DNA of 64,000 nucleotides, taken from the NCBI GenBank assembly GCA_958295665.1, contig OY282559.1, forward strand, positions 132,411,241 to 132,475,240, written 5' to 3'. This stretch comes from Tipula vernalis (Eukaryota; Arthropoda; Insecta; Diptera; Tipulidae). Positions 1 through 12,189 of the stretch are shown one piece after another. Each line of letters opens with the position of its first letter. Position 1 is the first letter of the stretch. The notes beneath the pieces were generated by a model. The model was given only the letters and a program-made list of their open reading frames with translations, was not told where the DNA came from and searched no databases. The translations under genes and the position numbers were made by a program.

Positions 1-3000
1 CACTCTAGAATCTGATTTTATTCATCCATTTCTTACTTTCGGCTGGAAACTTTTTGAATTTTCCGAGATTTCCCACGGGAAACTTGTACTGATTTTTCTT
101 CATGCGATAGCTATTGATAAATCACATCAATGCAATTCATCTCCAAACATAACACTTTAAAGGCTGATTTTATACACATTTTCTAATAATTTTTGGAAAA
201 TCGAATTTTCCGAGATTTCCCACGGGAAACTTGAACTGAATTTTTTTCCTGCGATAGCTATTGAGCAATCACATCAATTGAATCTATCTCCAGACATAAC
301 ACTCTAGAGGCTGATTTTATACAAATTTTCTAATAATTTTTGGAAAATCGAATTTTCCGAGATTTCCCACGGGAAACTTGAACTGATTTTTTTCCTGCGA
401 TAGCTACTGACAAGTCACATCAATCCAATCCATCTCCAGACATAACACTCTAGAATCTGATTTTATTCATCCATTTCTTACTTTCGGCTGGAAACTTTTT
501 GAATTTTCCGAGATTTCCCACGGGAAACTTGTACTGATTTTTCTTCCTGCGATAGCTATTGATAAATCACATCAATGCAATTCATCTCCAAACATAACAC
601 GTTAAAGGCTGATTTTATACACATTTTCTAATAATTTTTGGAAAATCGAATTTTCCGAGATTTCCCACGGGAAACTTGAACTGAATTTGTTTCCTGCGAT
701 AGCTATTGAGCAATCACATCAATTGAATCCATCTCCAGACATAACACTCTAGAGGCTGATTTTATACAAATTTTCTAATAATTTTTGGAAAATCGAATTT
801 TCCGAGATTTCCCACGGGAAACTTGAACTGATTTTTTTCCTGCGATAGCTACTGACAAGTCACATCAATCCAATCCATCTCCAGACATAACACTCTAGAA
901 TCTGATTTTATTCATCCATTTCTTACTTTCGGCTGGAAACTTTTTGAATTTTCCGAGATTTCCCACGGGAAACTTGTACTGATTTTTTTTCCTGCGACAG
1001 CTATTGATAAATCACATCAATGCAATTCATCTCCAAACATAACACTTTAAAGGCTGATTTTATACACATTTTCTAATAATTTTTGGAAAATCGAATTTTC
1101 CGAGATTTCCCACGGGAAACTTGAACTGAATTTGTTTCCTGCGATAGCTATTGAGCAATCACATCAATTGAATCCATCTCCAGACATAACACTCTAGAGG
1201 CTGATTTTATACAAATTTTCTAATAATTTTTGGAAAATCGAATTTTCCGAGATTTCCCACGGGAAACTTGAACTGATTTTTTTCCTGCGATAGCTACTGA
1301 CAAGTCACATCAATCCAATCCATCTCCAGACATAACACTCTAGAATCTGATTTTATTCATCCATTTCTTACTTTCGGCTGGAATCTTTTTGAATTTTCCG
1401 AGATTTCCCACGGGAAACTTGTACTGATTTTTCTTCCTGCGATAGCTATTGATAAATCACATCAATGCAATTCATCTCCAAACATAACACGTTAAAGGCT
1501 GATTTTATACACATTTTCTAATAATTTTTGGAAAATCGAATTTTCCGAGATTTCCCACGGGAAACTTGAACTGAATTTTTTTCCTGCGATAGCTATTGAG
1601 TAGTCACATCAATTGAATCCATCTCCAGACATAACACTCTAGAGGCTGATTTTATACAAATTTTCTAATAATTTTTGGAAAATCGAATTTTCCGAGATTT
1701 CCCAGGGGAAATTTGAACTCAATTTTTTTCCTGCGATAGCTATTGACAAGTCACATCAATCCAATCCATCTACAGACATAACACTCTAGAGGCTGATTTT
1801 ATTCATCCATTTCTTACTTTCGGCTGGAAACTTTTTTGAATTTTCCAAGATTTCCCGCGGGAAACTTGTACTGATTTTTTTCTTTGCGATAGCTATTGAT
1901 AAATCACATCAATGCAATTCATCTCCAGACATAACACTTTAAAGGCTGATTTTATACAAATATTCAAATAATTTTTGGAAAATCGAATTTTCCAAGATTT
2001 CCCAAGGGAAACTTGAACTGAATTTTTTTCCTGCGATAGCTATTGCCAAGTCACATCAATCGAATTTATCTCCAGATATAACACTCTAGAGGCTGATTTT
2101 ATACAAATTTTCTAATAATTTTTGGAAAATCGAATTTTCCGAGATTTCCCACGGGAAACTTGAACTCAATTTTTTCCTGCGATAGCTACTGACAAGTCAC
2201 ATCAATCCAATCCATCTCCAGACATAACACTCTAGAATCTGATTTTATTCATCCATTTCTTACTTTCGGCTGGAAACTTTTTGAATTTTCCGAGATTTCC
2301 CACGGGAAACTTGTACTGATTTTTTTTCCTGCGACAGCTATTGATAAATCACATCAATGCAATTCATCTCCAAACATAACACTTTAAAGGCTGATTTTAT
2401 ACACATTTTCTAATAATTTTTGGAAAATCGAATTTTCCGAGATTTCCCACGGGAAACTTGAACTGAATTTGTTTCCTGCGATAGCTATTGAGCAATCACA
2501 TCAATTGAATCCATCTCCAGACATAACACTCTAGAGGCTGATTTTATACAAAATTTCTAATAATTTTTGGAAAATCGAATTTTCCGAGATTTCCCACGGG
2601 AAACTTGAACTGATTTTTTTCCTGCGATAGCTACTGACAAGTCACATCAATCCAATCCATCTCCAGACATAACACTCTAGAATCTGATTTTATTCATCCA
2701 TTTCTTACTTTCGGCTGGAAACTTTTTGAATTTTCCGAGATTTCCCACGGGAAACTTGTACTGATTTTTCTTCCTGCGATAGCTATTGATAAATCACATC
2801 AATGCAATTCATCTCCAAACATAACACTTTAAAGGCTGATTTTATACACATTTTCTAATAATTTTTGGAAAATCGAATTTTCCGAGATTTCCCACTTGAA
2901 ACTTGAACTGAATTTTTTTCCTGCGATAGCTATTGAGCAATCACATCAATTGAATCTATCTCCAGACATAACACTCTAGAGGCTGATTTTATACAAATTT

Positions 3001-5650
3001 TCTAATAATTTTTGGAAAATCGAATTTTCCGAGATTTCCCACGGGAAACTTGAACTGATTTTTTTCCTGCGATAGCTACTGACAAGTCACATCAATCCAA
3101 TCCATCTCCAGACATAACACTCTAGAATCTGATTTTATTCATCCATTTCTTACTTTCGGCTGGAAACTTTTTGAATTTTCCGAGATTTCCCACGGGAAAC
3201 TTGTACTGATTTTTCTTCCTGCGATAGCTATTGATAAATCACATCAATGCAATTCATCTCCAAACATAACACGTTAAAGGCTGATTTTATACACATTTTC
3301 TAATAATTTTTGGAAAATCGAATTTTCCGAGATTTCCCACGGGAAACTTGAACTGAATTTGTTTCCTGCGATAGCTATTGAGCAATCACATCAATTGAAT
3401 CCATCTCCAGACATAACACTCTAGAGGCTGATTTTATACAAATTTTCTAATAATTTTTGGAAAATCGAATTTTCCGAGATTTCCCACGGGAAACTTGAAC
3501 TGATTTTTTTCCTGCGATAGCTACTGACAAGTCACATCAATCCAATCCATCTCCAGACATAACACTCTAGAATCTGATTTTATTCATCCATTTCTTACTT
3601 TCGGCTGGAAACTTTTTGAATTTTCCGAGATTTCCCACGGGAAACTTGTACTGATTTTTTTTCCTGCGACAGCTATTGATAAATCACATCAATGCAATTC
3701 ATCTCCAAACATAACACTTTAAAGGCTGATTTTATACACATTTTCTAATAATTTTTGGAAAATCGAATTTTCCGAGATTTCCCACGGGAAACTTGAACTG
3801 AATTTGTTTCCTGCGATAGCTATTGAGCAATCACATCAATTGAATCCATCTCCAGACATAACACTCTAGAGGCTGATTTTATACAAATTTTCTAATAATT
3901 TTTGGAAAATCGAATTTTCCGAGATTTCCCACGGGAAACTTGTACTGATTTTTTTCCTGCGATAGCTACTGACAAGTCACATCAATCCAATCCATCTCCA
4001 GACATAACACTCTAGAATCTGATTTTATTCATCCATTTCTTACTTTCGGCTGGAATCTTTTTGAATTTTCCGAGATTTCCCACGGGAAACTTGTACTGAT
4101 TTTTCTTCCTGCGATAGCTATTGATAAATCACATCAATGCAATTCATCTCCAAACATAACACGTTAAAGGCTGATTTTATACACATTTTCTAATAATTTT
4201 TGGAAAATCGAATTTTCCGAGATTTCCCACGGGAAACTTGAACTGAATTTTTTTCCTGCGATAGCTATTGAGTAGTCACATCAATTGAATCCATCTCCAG
4301 ACATAACACTCTAGAGGCTGATTTTATACAAATTTTCTAATAATTTTTGGAAAATCGAATTTTCCGAGATTTCCCAGGGGAAATTTGAACTCAATTTTTT
4401 TCCTGCGATAGCTATTGACAAGTCACATCAATCCAATCCATCTACAGACATAACACTCTAGAGGCTGATTTTATTCATCCATTTCTTACTTTCGGCTGGA
4501 AACTTTTTTGAATTTTCCAAGATTTCCCGCGGGAAACTTGTACTGATTTTTTTCTTTGCGATAGCTATTGATAAATCACATCAATGCAATTCATCTCCAG
4601 ACATAACACTTTAAAGGCTGATTTTATACAAATATTCTAATAATTTTTGGAAAATCGAATTTTCCAAGATTTCCCAAGGGAAACTTGAACTGAATTTTTT
4701 TCCTGCGATAGCTATTGCCAAGTCACATCAATCGAATTTATCTCCAGACATAACACTCTAGAGGCTGATTTTATACAAATTTTCTAATAATTTTTGGAAA
4801 ATCGAATTTTCCGAGATTTCCCACGGGAAACTTGAACTTAATTTTTTCCTGCGATAGCTACTGACAAGTCACATCAATCCAATCCATCTCCAGACATAAC
4901 ACTCTAGAATCTGATTTTATTCATCCATTTCTTACTTTCGGCTGGAAACTTTTTGAATTTTCCGAGATTTCCCAGGGGAAACTTGTACTGATTTTTTTTC
5001 CTGCGACAGCTATTGATAAATCACATCAATGCAATTCATCTCCAAACATAACACTTTAAAGGCTGATTTTATACACATTTTCTAATAATTTTTGGAAAAT
5101 CGAATTTTCCGAGATTTCCCACGGGAAACTTGAACTGAATTTGTTTCCTGCGATAGCTATTGTGCAATCACATCAATTGAATCCATCTCCAGACATAACA
5201 CTCTAGAGGCTGATTTTATACAAATTTTCTAATAATTTTTGGAAAATCGAATTTTCCGAGATTTCCCACGGGAAACTTGAACTGATTTCTTTCCTGCGAT
5301 AGCTACTGACAAGTCACATCAATCCAATCCATCTCCAGACATAACACTCTAGAATCTGATTTTATTCATCCATTTCTTACTTTCGGCTGGAAACTTTTTG
5401 AATTTTCCGAGATTTCCCACGGGAAACTTGTACTGATTTTTCTTCCTGCGATAGCTATTGATAAATCACATCAATGCAATTCATCTCCAAACATAACACG
5501 TTAAAGGCTGATTTTATACACATTTTCTAATAATTTTTGGAAAATCGAATTTTCCGAGATTTCCCACGGGAAACTTGAACTGAATTTATTAATTCGACAG
5601 CTATTGACAAATCACATAAAAACGATTCAGCTTTAGATATATACTCTAGA
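1..5650. repeat. Satellite array with nested higher-order repeat structure
   Basis: Tandem array that enters from the left edge. Three monomer types follow one another: A about 152 bp, B about 147 bp, C about 146 bp, together a 445-bp unit. Unit starts (CACTCTAGA...) fall at 1, 446, 891, 1336, 1782, 2228, 2673, 3118, 3563, 4008, 4454, 4900 and 5345. Diagnostic variants recur exactly 2,672 bp apart, for example the AGGGG variant at 1701 and 4373 and the CGAATTTA variant at 2061 and 4733, so six trimers form a larger unit present about twice. Each monomer carries a TTTCCC-NN-GGGAAA dyad. Copies stay very similar until about 5588 and then decay. No coding capacity. Typical of heterochromatic satellite DNA; a centromeric role is not shown. 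Confidence 0.95.
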
Positions 5651-6045
5651 GGCTGATTTTATTCCAATTTTGTATATTCTTCTGATTTTTCGATATTTTC
5701 TACGAAGCAAAGTTTTACACGTAAATTTATTTACAAAAATTTATATTTATAGATTTCTATGTATCCTATTTATTTTCGGCAGATAACTACTAAATTTTTT
5801 ATTTTCGGCTTGAATGTTATATCATAATCTGCATTATCGACTTTTAACTTTCGGCTGGAAACTTTCGGCTCTGCCTTACCATTTTTTTTTTACTGTCGGC
5901 TGGACTAACACAATCTGCATTATCGACTTTTCACTTTCGGCTGGCAACTTTCGGCTAACTTTAACAGTATCGTTTGTTGTATACAACTACCAATATAAAG
6001 GCATTCAAACGATCCTGGGTATTAATCCGACGACTGATTAAGGGA
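5651..6045 (+). repeat. Decayed satellite edge with a duplicated TTCGGCTGG segment
   Basis: Past the array the sequence keeps only scattered pieces of the monomer. A segment beginning AATCTGCATTATCGAC and running into CTTTCGGCTGG occurs twice, from about 5826 and 5912, with 86 bp spacing. TTTCGGCTGGAAACTTT is also the block that distinguishes A monomers from B and C. A 75-codon open frame over 5814-6041 is a by-product of this repeat and is not called as a gene. Confidence 0.6.
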
Positions 6046-8390
6046 AGTCACATGTAAAGTTTTTTCTGGTCTCATTTACATATAGTGTTCGTCGAAAATA
6101 ACAAGTCGCCATTATTTAAATTATAAAAATTATTTTTCCACATCCCAAACCAAATTCTATTTTGTAATTCAAACAGGATCCAAAATTTTTTTTGTTTTCA
6201 TGTTAAATCTCCAACACAATCAACCGCAAAGCACAATCAATCATAATGACATTCAAAATCAAAATTTCAGCAGTTTTACCAGCGCGCGATTTGTTATTCA
6301 TATAAAAATGGAATTTTTTTATCGTTTTTTTTTTTTTTTTTAACATGAAACGTGAATAAAATTTTTAAATACAACAAAAATATTTGCAACAGTTATGTAT
6401 GTGTATTTTAATGTACATAATATAATAAAAAGCACTTAACACAAATTTATTGAATTTTTCTTTTTGTGTTCAGCATTGAATCGATATTTTTTTTTGGTTT
6501 ATTTGCATTATTGAATTAATTCAATTGAAATGTACGCGAACAAATAAAAAAATTAATTTTGAACTAAAAATTTAAAAAGCTCATCATAATAATATAAAGC
6601 AATCTGCCATCGACCACCTCCTTCATTAATTTTTTTTTTGTTTTTGTGTTATTTTTGTAAGCCATGCAGAGTAATGAAAAAATTAATTTAATTATATTTA
6701 ATGTAAAAAAGCTCTAGTTTTATGTAAAAAAAAAGAACACGACCAAACATGATACATAAATTAAATGAACTTTTTTTTTGTTACTGTAATACTCTTTTAA
6801 AAGCTCTCACAAATTAAAACTATTCATGTGTGTATAGGTATATCTAGTGTGTTTTTTTTCTGTTCTAAATACTTGTTTATAGGGCTGTCATAATTTTTAT
6901 GTGATGATGTTTGGGTGGTAAATATGAGCTTTTGTACGTTTTGTATAAATAAATAACAAAAAATATTGAGTTTGCAGTCTGTTAGTTTTGCATGTAGGTA
7001 GTTTATAGTGTTTTTTGGTTCTTCTCCATAATAATTTCATTAAGAGGTAGATATAGCAGCATGATACTTAACGAGAAAAAAAAATTGAGATTTTGTTTTC
7101 GAATATAGTATACTGCGAGGGTGAATAGGTTATGATTTTATGAACTTAGAATATTTAATTTGATTTTCTAATTAATTGTAATGAACTTTTGACTTGAAGT
7201 TGTTTACTACATCACTTGTTGATTTGTTTTGCAAATAAATTTATGCATATCATGTAATCACAATATCGAAAGCTTTAACTTTAATGTTGATTTTACCTCA
7301 CGATTTAATAAAGACGTTAATTTTGTTACAATTGAGAGTTATTCTAGTGATGGTAGACAGATGGGTTTTAAATTCGGAGGTTAAATGCAAATGATAAAGC
7401 GTTATAAATGTATCTGTACTTGAATTTGGCTAACAAACAGGAAATGAGAGATCATGTTTTATACACACATACAATCTATAAAAAAATTAAATTCTTTTTA
7501 TGTTTAAGCAGGAAAATGTTACAGTGCAGAGAATTTGATACGCAGGGAACCAAATAAAATCGTAAATCACGCACGCTCAAACTAAAGAGCAACCAAATGA
7601 AGATCATATAAGGACTAGTGGAGATATTATACACTAGCAGAACAATTTACTTTTAGAAATTATGAGCACCTAAAGGAATGAGCCATAAAGAACACAAGAG
7701 AAGCAAATGGAGGCACGCTGATGGTGATAAATTAGTTGTTAGAGACTAAGCAACCGATCGTAAAAATGGTAATAGGTCCAAACTAAGTCGTATATATGCG
7801 GCGAAGGCGACTAAATAGCAAAGCACTGTGAGAAGGAACCAAATTGTTCCGTACATGTGAACGAAATCATCTGGAATTTTTTAATTTTTTTTTTTTAGGT
7901 TTGCGGCAATTCATTCCATATTTTTGGCTCACTTAAATTTTTTTTTGGGGCGACTATGTATTGGGGTATAATTGCCACATGCCGTATGCTGTGCTTGAGC
8001 AAAGGAGTTGGTTAGTAAATACATTAATATCGAGAAGCACTATACTGTTATAAGCCGCTGCTTCCAACAAGATATTGCACTATTTAATAGGGCGAACACC
8101 GGTACTTGTCACAATGAACTAGTAATTGATGTTGCATTGACATTATGATCATATTGGTCAAAATATTGCATTGTTAAAGGTAAGGCTATATATAGAACAA
8201 GATTAGCCAAAAAGATTCGAAAATGCTGAGTGGCTAATAGTTGATTAAGGACTCTTCTTAGAGCTTCCCCGTGACGCTGACTTACTAACACGCAGTTTTT
8301 GTATAAAATTGTATAAATTCACTAGAATATTGTGTTATTAAGACGTTTGTAAAATAAAATAAATTAACCACCAATCAATTAGTACTGGAC
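6046..8390. other. AT-rich stretch with no recognised gene
   Basis: Strongly AT-rich with many short A and T runs (for example around 6320-6345 and 7885-7900). The open frames on either strand are short and resemble no protein family I know. No RNA gene, tandem repeat or element terminus was seen. Confidence 0.7.
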
Positions 8391-8656
8391 TGGGAAACTG
8401 AAGCCAACGAATCTCTATTTACACTCACGAAACGGATTAAATCCCCTCGATAAAGACAGTGGAAGGTCAATAACCTTGCCGTACCGTGACGTCATTCGAG
8501 TTGTCCCGCTCTTCTAAGCTATTCCTATATAGCCGGAGCCCCCATCGCAATACTTCACCTACAGACTAAATCCTCGTATAGGACGGGTCAGTAACCCTTG
8601 TTGTGGTCAAGTGTCACTCGGTCACTCCGCGTCTAGCAGAACGAGCAGCCATCGGA

Positions 8657-8680
8657 GTTACAGTAGTGTCAGATTTGGGG
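8657..8680 (+). other. Left LTR inner end and primer-binding site of Gypsy copy 1
   Basis: GTTACA at 8657-8662 mirrors TGTAAC at 11778. One base later TAGTGTCAGATTTGGGG resembles the complement of a tRNA-Leu 3' end (TGGTGTCAGAAGTGGG) with a few mismatches. Position just upstream of the gag start fits a minus-strand primer site. Assignment to tRNA-Leu is from memory of that sequence and is tentative. Confidence 0.5.
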
Positions 8681-8714
8681 TATTACAACAGGTAACATCC
8701 TCACAAACTAACCG

Positions 8715-9453
8715 ATGGCCGCATTACAAGATCAGCTAAATGAACTCCGGAAGCAAATACCCGCGCTACAGGAGGCACACTAATCAATGGATGCTGTCAA
8801 GCAAAAGGCTTCAAAGGAAGCGGCGATCGCCCGAAAACAGTTAGCTGCCATTCAGCAGTGACAGACGGCAACGGAGGCAGACCAACAAGAAAGCCGAATC
8901 AGAAACCATGGCGGTTTGGCAACAATTAGAAGCAATGAACGCAGAAATGGCCGTACATACGCGAACTACGCAGGAAGAGTGCGAGAAGATGCAGAGTGGT
9001 ATGCAATTTACCACCCTACAACAAGATTTTCTGGAGTTATCGCAAATTAAAAAGCTCTCATGGCTGGCCAAACAGTCGACACCTAGAGAATCTGTCATTA
9101 CCGATGTACCGCGCGGTATGGATTCAGATCCTGGTGTAGCTCCAGCCCTTAGTACAGTTCCGGCCCCGGGTATATTATTGCCGGTAAATACGCAAGTCAA
9201 CGAATATTCAGGCATCCTGTCGCGGCCACTAAAGTTGTCAACATACGACGGCTCCTCCTGTTGAAAGGAGTATTACATGCATTTCGAGTTGGTCGCGGAA
9301 GCTAACAGATGGACCATGCTACAGCGATCCATTCAATTGGGGACAACGTTAGGCGGCGATGCACTAGTAATGCTATCCTCAATCGAGCCGACAGCAAGAC
9401 GAGATTTTGAATTATTATGTAGCTCGTTGTCGCTTCGCTTTAGTACAGATTAA
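8715..9453 (+). pseudogene. gag: Gag remnant of Gypsy copy 1
   Basis: Gag would form the virus-like particle and bind the element RNA. An ATG at 8715 opens a charged, probably helical N-terminus (DQLNELRKQ...), broken by a stop at 8781 and another soon after. The frame then shifts near 8880-8908 into a run from about 8908 that continues to 9453 through one internal TGA at 9262. Past that stop lies the recognisable capsid-type stretch KEYYMHFELVAEANRW followed by a leucine-rich helical region ending in FELLCSSLSLRF. This matches the usual Ty3/Gypsy capsid pattern (aromatic-W-x-x-Y...F...A...W). The C-terminal zinc knuckle is not found; a deletion joins Gag directly to the RT region. Non-functional. 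Confidence 0.7.
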
Positions 9454-9479
9454 CAAGAGAAAAAAGTTTTATCCTTCTC

Positions 9480-10060
9480 TACTATCGAACACAACAAACC
9501 AAGGAGAGCCTCTCAGCATTCGGAATGGATATGAAGAAATTCAGTGTCATCGAGCCAGCTGTCAGCCCTTGGTCTCCTCCCGTCGTGCTTGTCCGGAAGA
9601 AAGATGAGTCCCTAAGGTTATTTGTCGATTACCGGCGATTCAATGATGTTACCAGAAAAGACTCATTTCATTTACCTCTAATTGACGTTACTTTGGATTC
9701 AATGAAAGTTGCTGGTTTTCGACCCTCGATTTAGAATCCGGTTATTGGTAGGTTGAATTGGACGAAAAAGACAGGCATAAGACTGCGTTTTCGACCAGAG
9801 TCGGCCTTTGGCAGTTCACAGAAATGCCCTTTGGCCTGTGCAACGCTCCTGCCACATTTTCGAGATTAATGTAGATGGTTTTCGCAGGGCTCCCATGGGA
9901 ACGTGCCTGGTTTATCTAGATGACATAATCGTCTACGGAAAAGACATCGACGAACTAACCAAGAAGATGCAGCAGCTATTCGAGAGAATACGAGCGGCAA
10001 ACTTGAATACGAAAAAGTGTTACCTATTCAAGAGGAAAGTCCAATACCTATAGGACATAT
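9480..10060 (+). pseudogene. pol: Reverse transcriptase remnant of Gypsy copy 1
   Basis: RNA-directed DNA polymerase part of Pol. From 9525 one frame reads VIEPAVSPWSPPVVLVRKK and LFVDYRRFNDVTRKDSFHLP, the classic fingers motifs of Ty3/Gypsy RT. After a stop at about 9732 the next frames give [18 protein letters not shown] and, at about 9907-9940, LVYLDDIIVYG, which holds the catalytic YLDD. Several frame changes between 9720 and 9900, one stop after TFSRLM and another at about 10051 make it inactive. The N-terminal part of RT and all of protease are missing. Family assignment is firm; the exact lineage within Gypsy is not resolved. Confidence 0.85.
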
Positions 10061-10640
10061 TGTTAGTAATAAAGGTATTCGCAAAGGGCCTTTCTTCATA
10101 CTACCGTACATTCGTAAGAAATTTTGCTTCCATCGCCAAGCTGTTGTTTGAATTGATGGAAAAACAGCGAAAATTCGAATGGAACGACCATGCGAAATGG
10201 GCTTTCGAAGAATTAAAGCGACTGATGAGCACCACACCTATCTTGGCATATCCTCAACTTGATAAACCTTTCATCGTCAACACTGATGCAAGTCTGGTCG
10301 GGATTGGCGGCGTTCTATCGCAAGAAGTTGACAGCAATGAGAAAATTATCAATAACTTTTCGCGGACGTTGAGGAATGCGGAACGAAATTACTGCACCAC
10401 CCGGCGGGAATTATTAGCTGTCGTGAAATCTCTCCTACACCTCCATTCCTATGTGTATGGCCAACATTTTACCGTGCGTACAAATCATGCGTCGTTAACC
10501 TGGCTGCTGAGTTTTAAAAGGCCTGAAGGCCAAGTTGCTTGATGGATCGAAATTTTACAGCAAAAATATGATTTTGTGATCCAGAGTGCCACGAATGTTT
10601 CCGAATCGAGAACCGCGAAGCAGAATCCACCTTTCAAGTG
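10060..10640 (+). pseudogene. pol: RNase H domain remnant of Gypsy copy 1
   Basis: RNase H removes the RNA template during reverse transcription. A 160-codon frame shows the RT connection (FEWNDHAKWAFEELK), then VNTDASLVGIGGVLSQ with the first catalytic Asp, CTTRRELLAVVKSL with the catalytic Glu, and RTNHASLTWLLSF, where the usual RTDHASL motif has Asn in place of the catalytic Asp. A stop follows (GQVA*) and the frame then continues with a degenerate QKYDFVIQSATNV stretch. The stop and the lost Asp indicate a dead enzyme. Confidence 0.85.
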
Positions 10641-11777
10641 ACGAAACTAGATACGGGTGAAGCACGTTTCATAAAAGCCCAGCAGCAAGATGCCGTTCTG
10701 GGACGAATCTATGACTGGAAGCAGCAAGGCTTCCGGCCGACATGGGAGGAAATTTCTACGCTTCCTGCAATTACCAAAGGATATTGGGTACAATGGTACT
10801 CGATTATAGTGTACGATGGGCTCCTAGAACGTAAGTTCAAATCAGCTGACGGAACTTCAACAAATTTTTCAGACCTTAGTACCGCCAACCATGATCGAGG
10901 AGGTGTTAAGCAAAAATGCATCCTTGGCAAGGATAGCTCCGAGATATCAAACAATGGTGCCGGTAATGCGCCGTATGTGCCGCACGAAAAGGTCCGCATC
11001 GCCGAACTCCTGGGCGAATAAAGCATTATGTAGTTGGCGTTATGTGGTTGTGGTCCCCTTCCAGTCACGGATAAAGGAAACCGCTACGCGTTAGTCCTTA
11101 TGGACTATTTTACGAAGTGGCCAGAAATGATCCAAAAGGTTGTCTTTCGATACGGTGTGCCTCTCGAAATCCATTCGAACCAAGGTAGAAATTTCGAAGT
11201 GGCTGTGTTCACCAAGTCCAAGACAACAGAACTTCCCGGTGCTAAAAAGACGAGAACCTCACCACTGCACCCGAAATCTGATGGAATGTTAGAAAGGCAT
11301 AACCGCAACTTGGGTGATTACTTAGCCAAATACATTGGAGATAATGGCACAAGTTGGCCGGCTGCTCCCATTGCTCATGTTGGCGTATCGCTCGTCGGTT
11401 CATGAGTTGACTAATGTGTCCCCCGCCAAAATGCTACAGGGAAAAAAGCTGCGCTTACCGAGGTGCATGTTTGTAGTATATTATCCTGATACATTGACGG
11501 TCGACGATTATTCCGGAAATTTCCAGAAGCGGATGGATCGCATTCACGAGTTCGCTCGCGGAAATCTTAATCTCGCAACCAACAAGATGGTCAGATAATA
11601 AGATTCCAAAGCAAACCCCGTCCAGTTTCAGTCGGACCCCGTCCGACGAGTTGGCTTTTGCCTACAGCTGCAATGCGATTGGGATGGACCGTACGAAATC
11701 ATCGGAAGAAACCCACTGACAGAGCAATGGTGGTGCACGTCGACAGATTGGGACGTTCGCAAGCTGGAAGGGGGCGG
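10638..11777 (+). pseudogene. pol: Integrase remnant of Gypsy copy 1
   Basis: Integrase would insert the cDNA. Pieces in order: a linker and degenerate zinc-binding part (10638-11021), then GPLPVTDKGNRYALVLMDYF with the first catalytic Asp and TKWPE (from 11034). After an internal deletion, VPLEIHSNQGRNFE follows, in which the second catalytic Asp (usual SDQG) is Asn. Next is TSPLHPKSDGMLERHNRNL with the catalytic Glu. A frame change at about 11340 leads to LMLAYRSSVHELTNVSPAKML, and a last stretch near 11680-11760 resembles the C-terminal VVHVDRL segment. Deletion of the strand-helix part between the two Asp residues, the D-to-N change and at least three frame breaks show it is dead. Confidence 0.85.
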
Positions 11778-11783
11778 TGTAAC
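11764..11783 (+). other. Polypurine tract and start of right LTR, Gypsy copy 1
   Basis: CTGGAAGGGGGCGG directly followed by TGTAAC. A purine tract at the end of Pol joined to a TG-starting LTR is the standard plus-strand primer arrangement. The LTR end point could not be located downstream. Confidence 0.6.
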
Positions 11784-12189
11784 AAATTAAAGCGCCTCAA
11801 GGACGGACGACTTTGTTTATTTAAATTTTTTATAATTTTTGTAAATCTTCAGAGTTTCCGCTTCAATTTTTCCGAATGTGAAGTGTAACTTGCTAAATTT
11901 TGAAAACCCTTAAGAAATTTTAAAAAATTTTAAAACTTGAAATTATACAATATTTAGAATATCAAAAATTTTTAAAACTTTAAACATTTGAAACTACTTG
12001 GCTCTTTGGACGTCAACCAAACGCCGGTGACGCCAACTTGCATACAGCGGAAATAACTGGAAACAATGCAAAAAGGTTTGAGTATTTGCTAAGTTTTAGA
12101 TACGTTTTGTACTAAAATGGTTGATACCTTTGATACATTTTGTAACATTGTTATTTTGTAATATCGGATCATTCGCACACTTCTAGTAG

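Larger units (their letters stand above)
8400..11900 (+). mobile_element. Decayed Ty3/Gypsy LTR retrotransposon (copy 1)
   Basis: Pieces of Gag, reverse transcriptase, RNase H and integrase follow in the standard Ty3/Gypsy order on the + strand, broken by many stops and frameshifts. The inner end of the left LTR is inferred at 8662 (ends GTTACA, followed by a tRNA-Leu-like primer site). The right LTR starts at 11778 (TGTAAC, after a purine tract). GTTACA and TGTAAC are the expected inverted LTR tips. The body of the two LTRs could not be aligned by eye, so outer limits are approximate. The region between Gag and RT, including protease, is missing. Confidence 0.85.

Noticed and set aside
1..5650. 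CENP-B box in the satellite monomers
   Set aside because: The CGGG of the dyad is present, but the required A and TTCG at fixed upstream spacing (NTTCGNNNNANNCGGGN) are not, so the motif does not fit.
1..5650. CRISPR array
   Set aside because: Repeats of 146-152 bp are contiguous without variable spacers, and the surroundings are eukaryotic retroelements.
5814..6041. 75-codon open frame as a gene
   Set aside because: It lies in decayed satellite sequence with repeated TTCGGCTGG blocks; its two similar halves come from the 86-bp duplication.
8841..9215. 124-codon - strand open frame
   Set aside because: It is antisense to the Gypsy gag remnant, which has clear motifs on the + strand.
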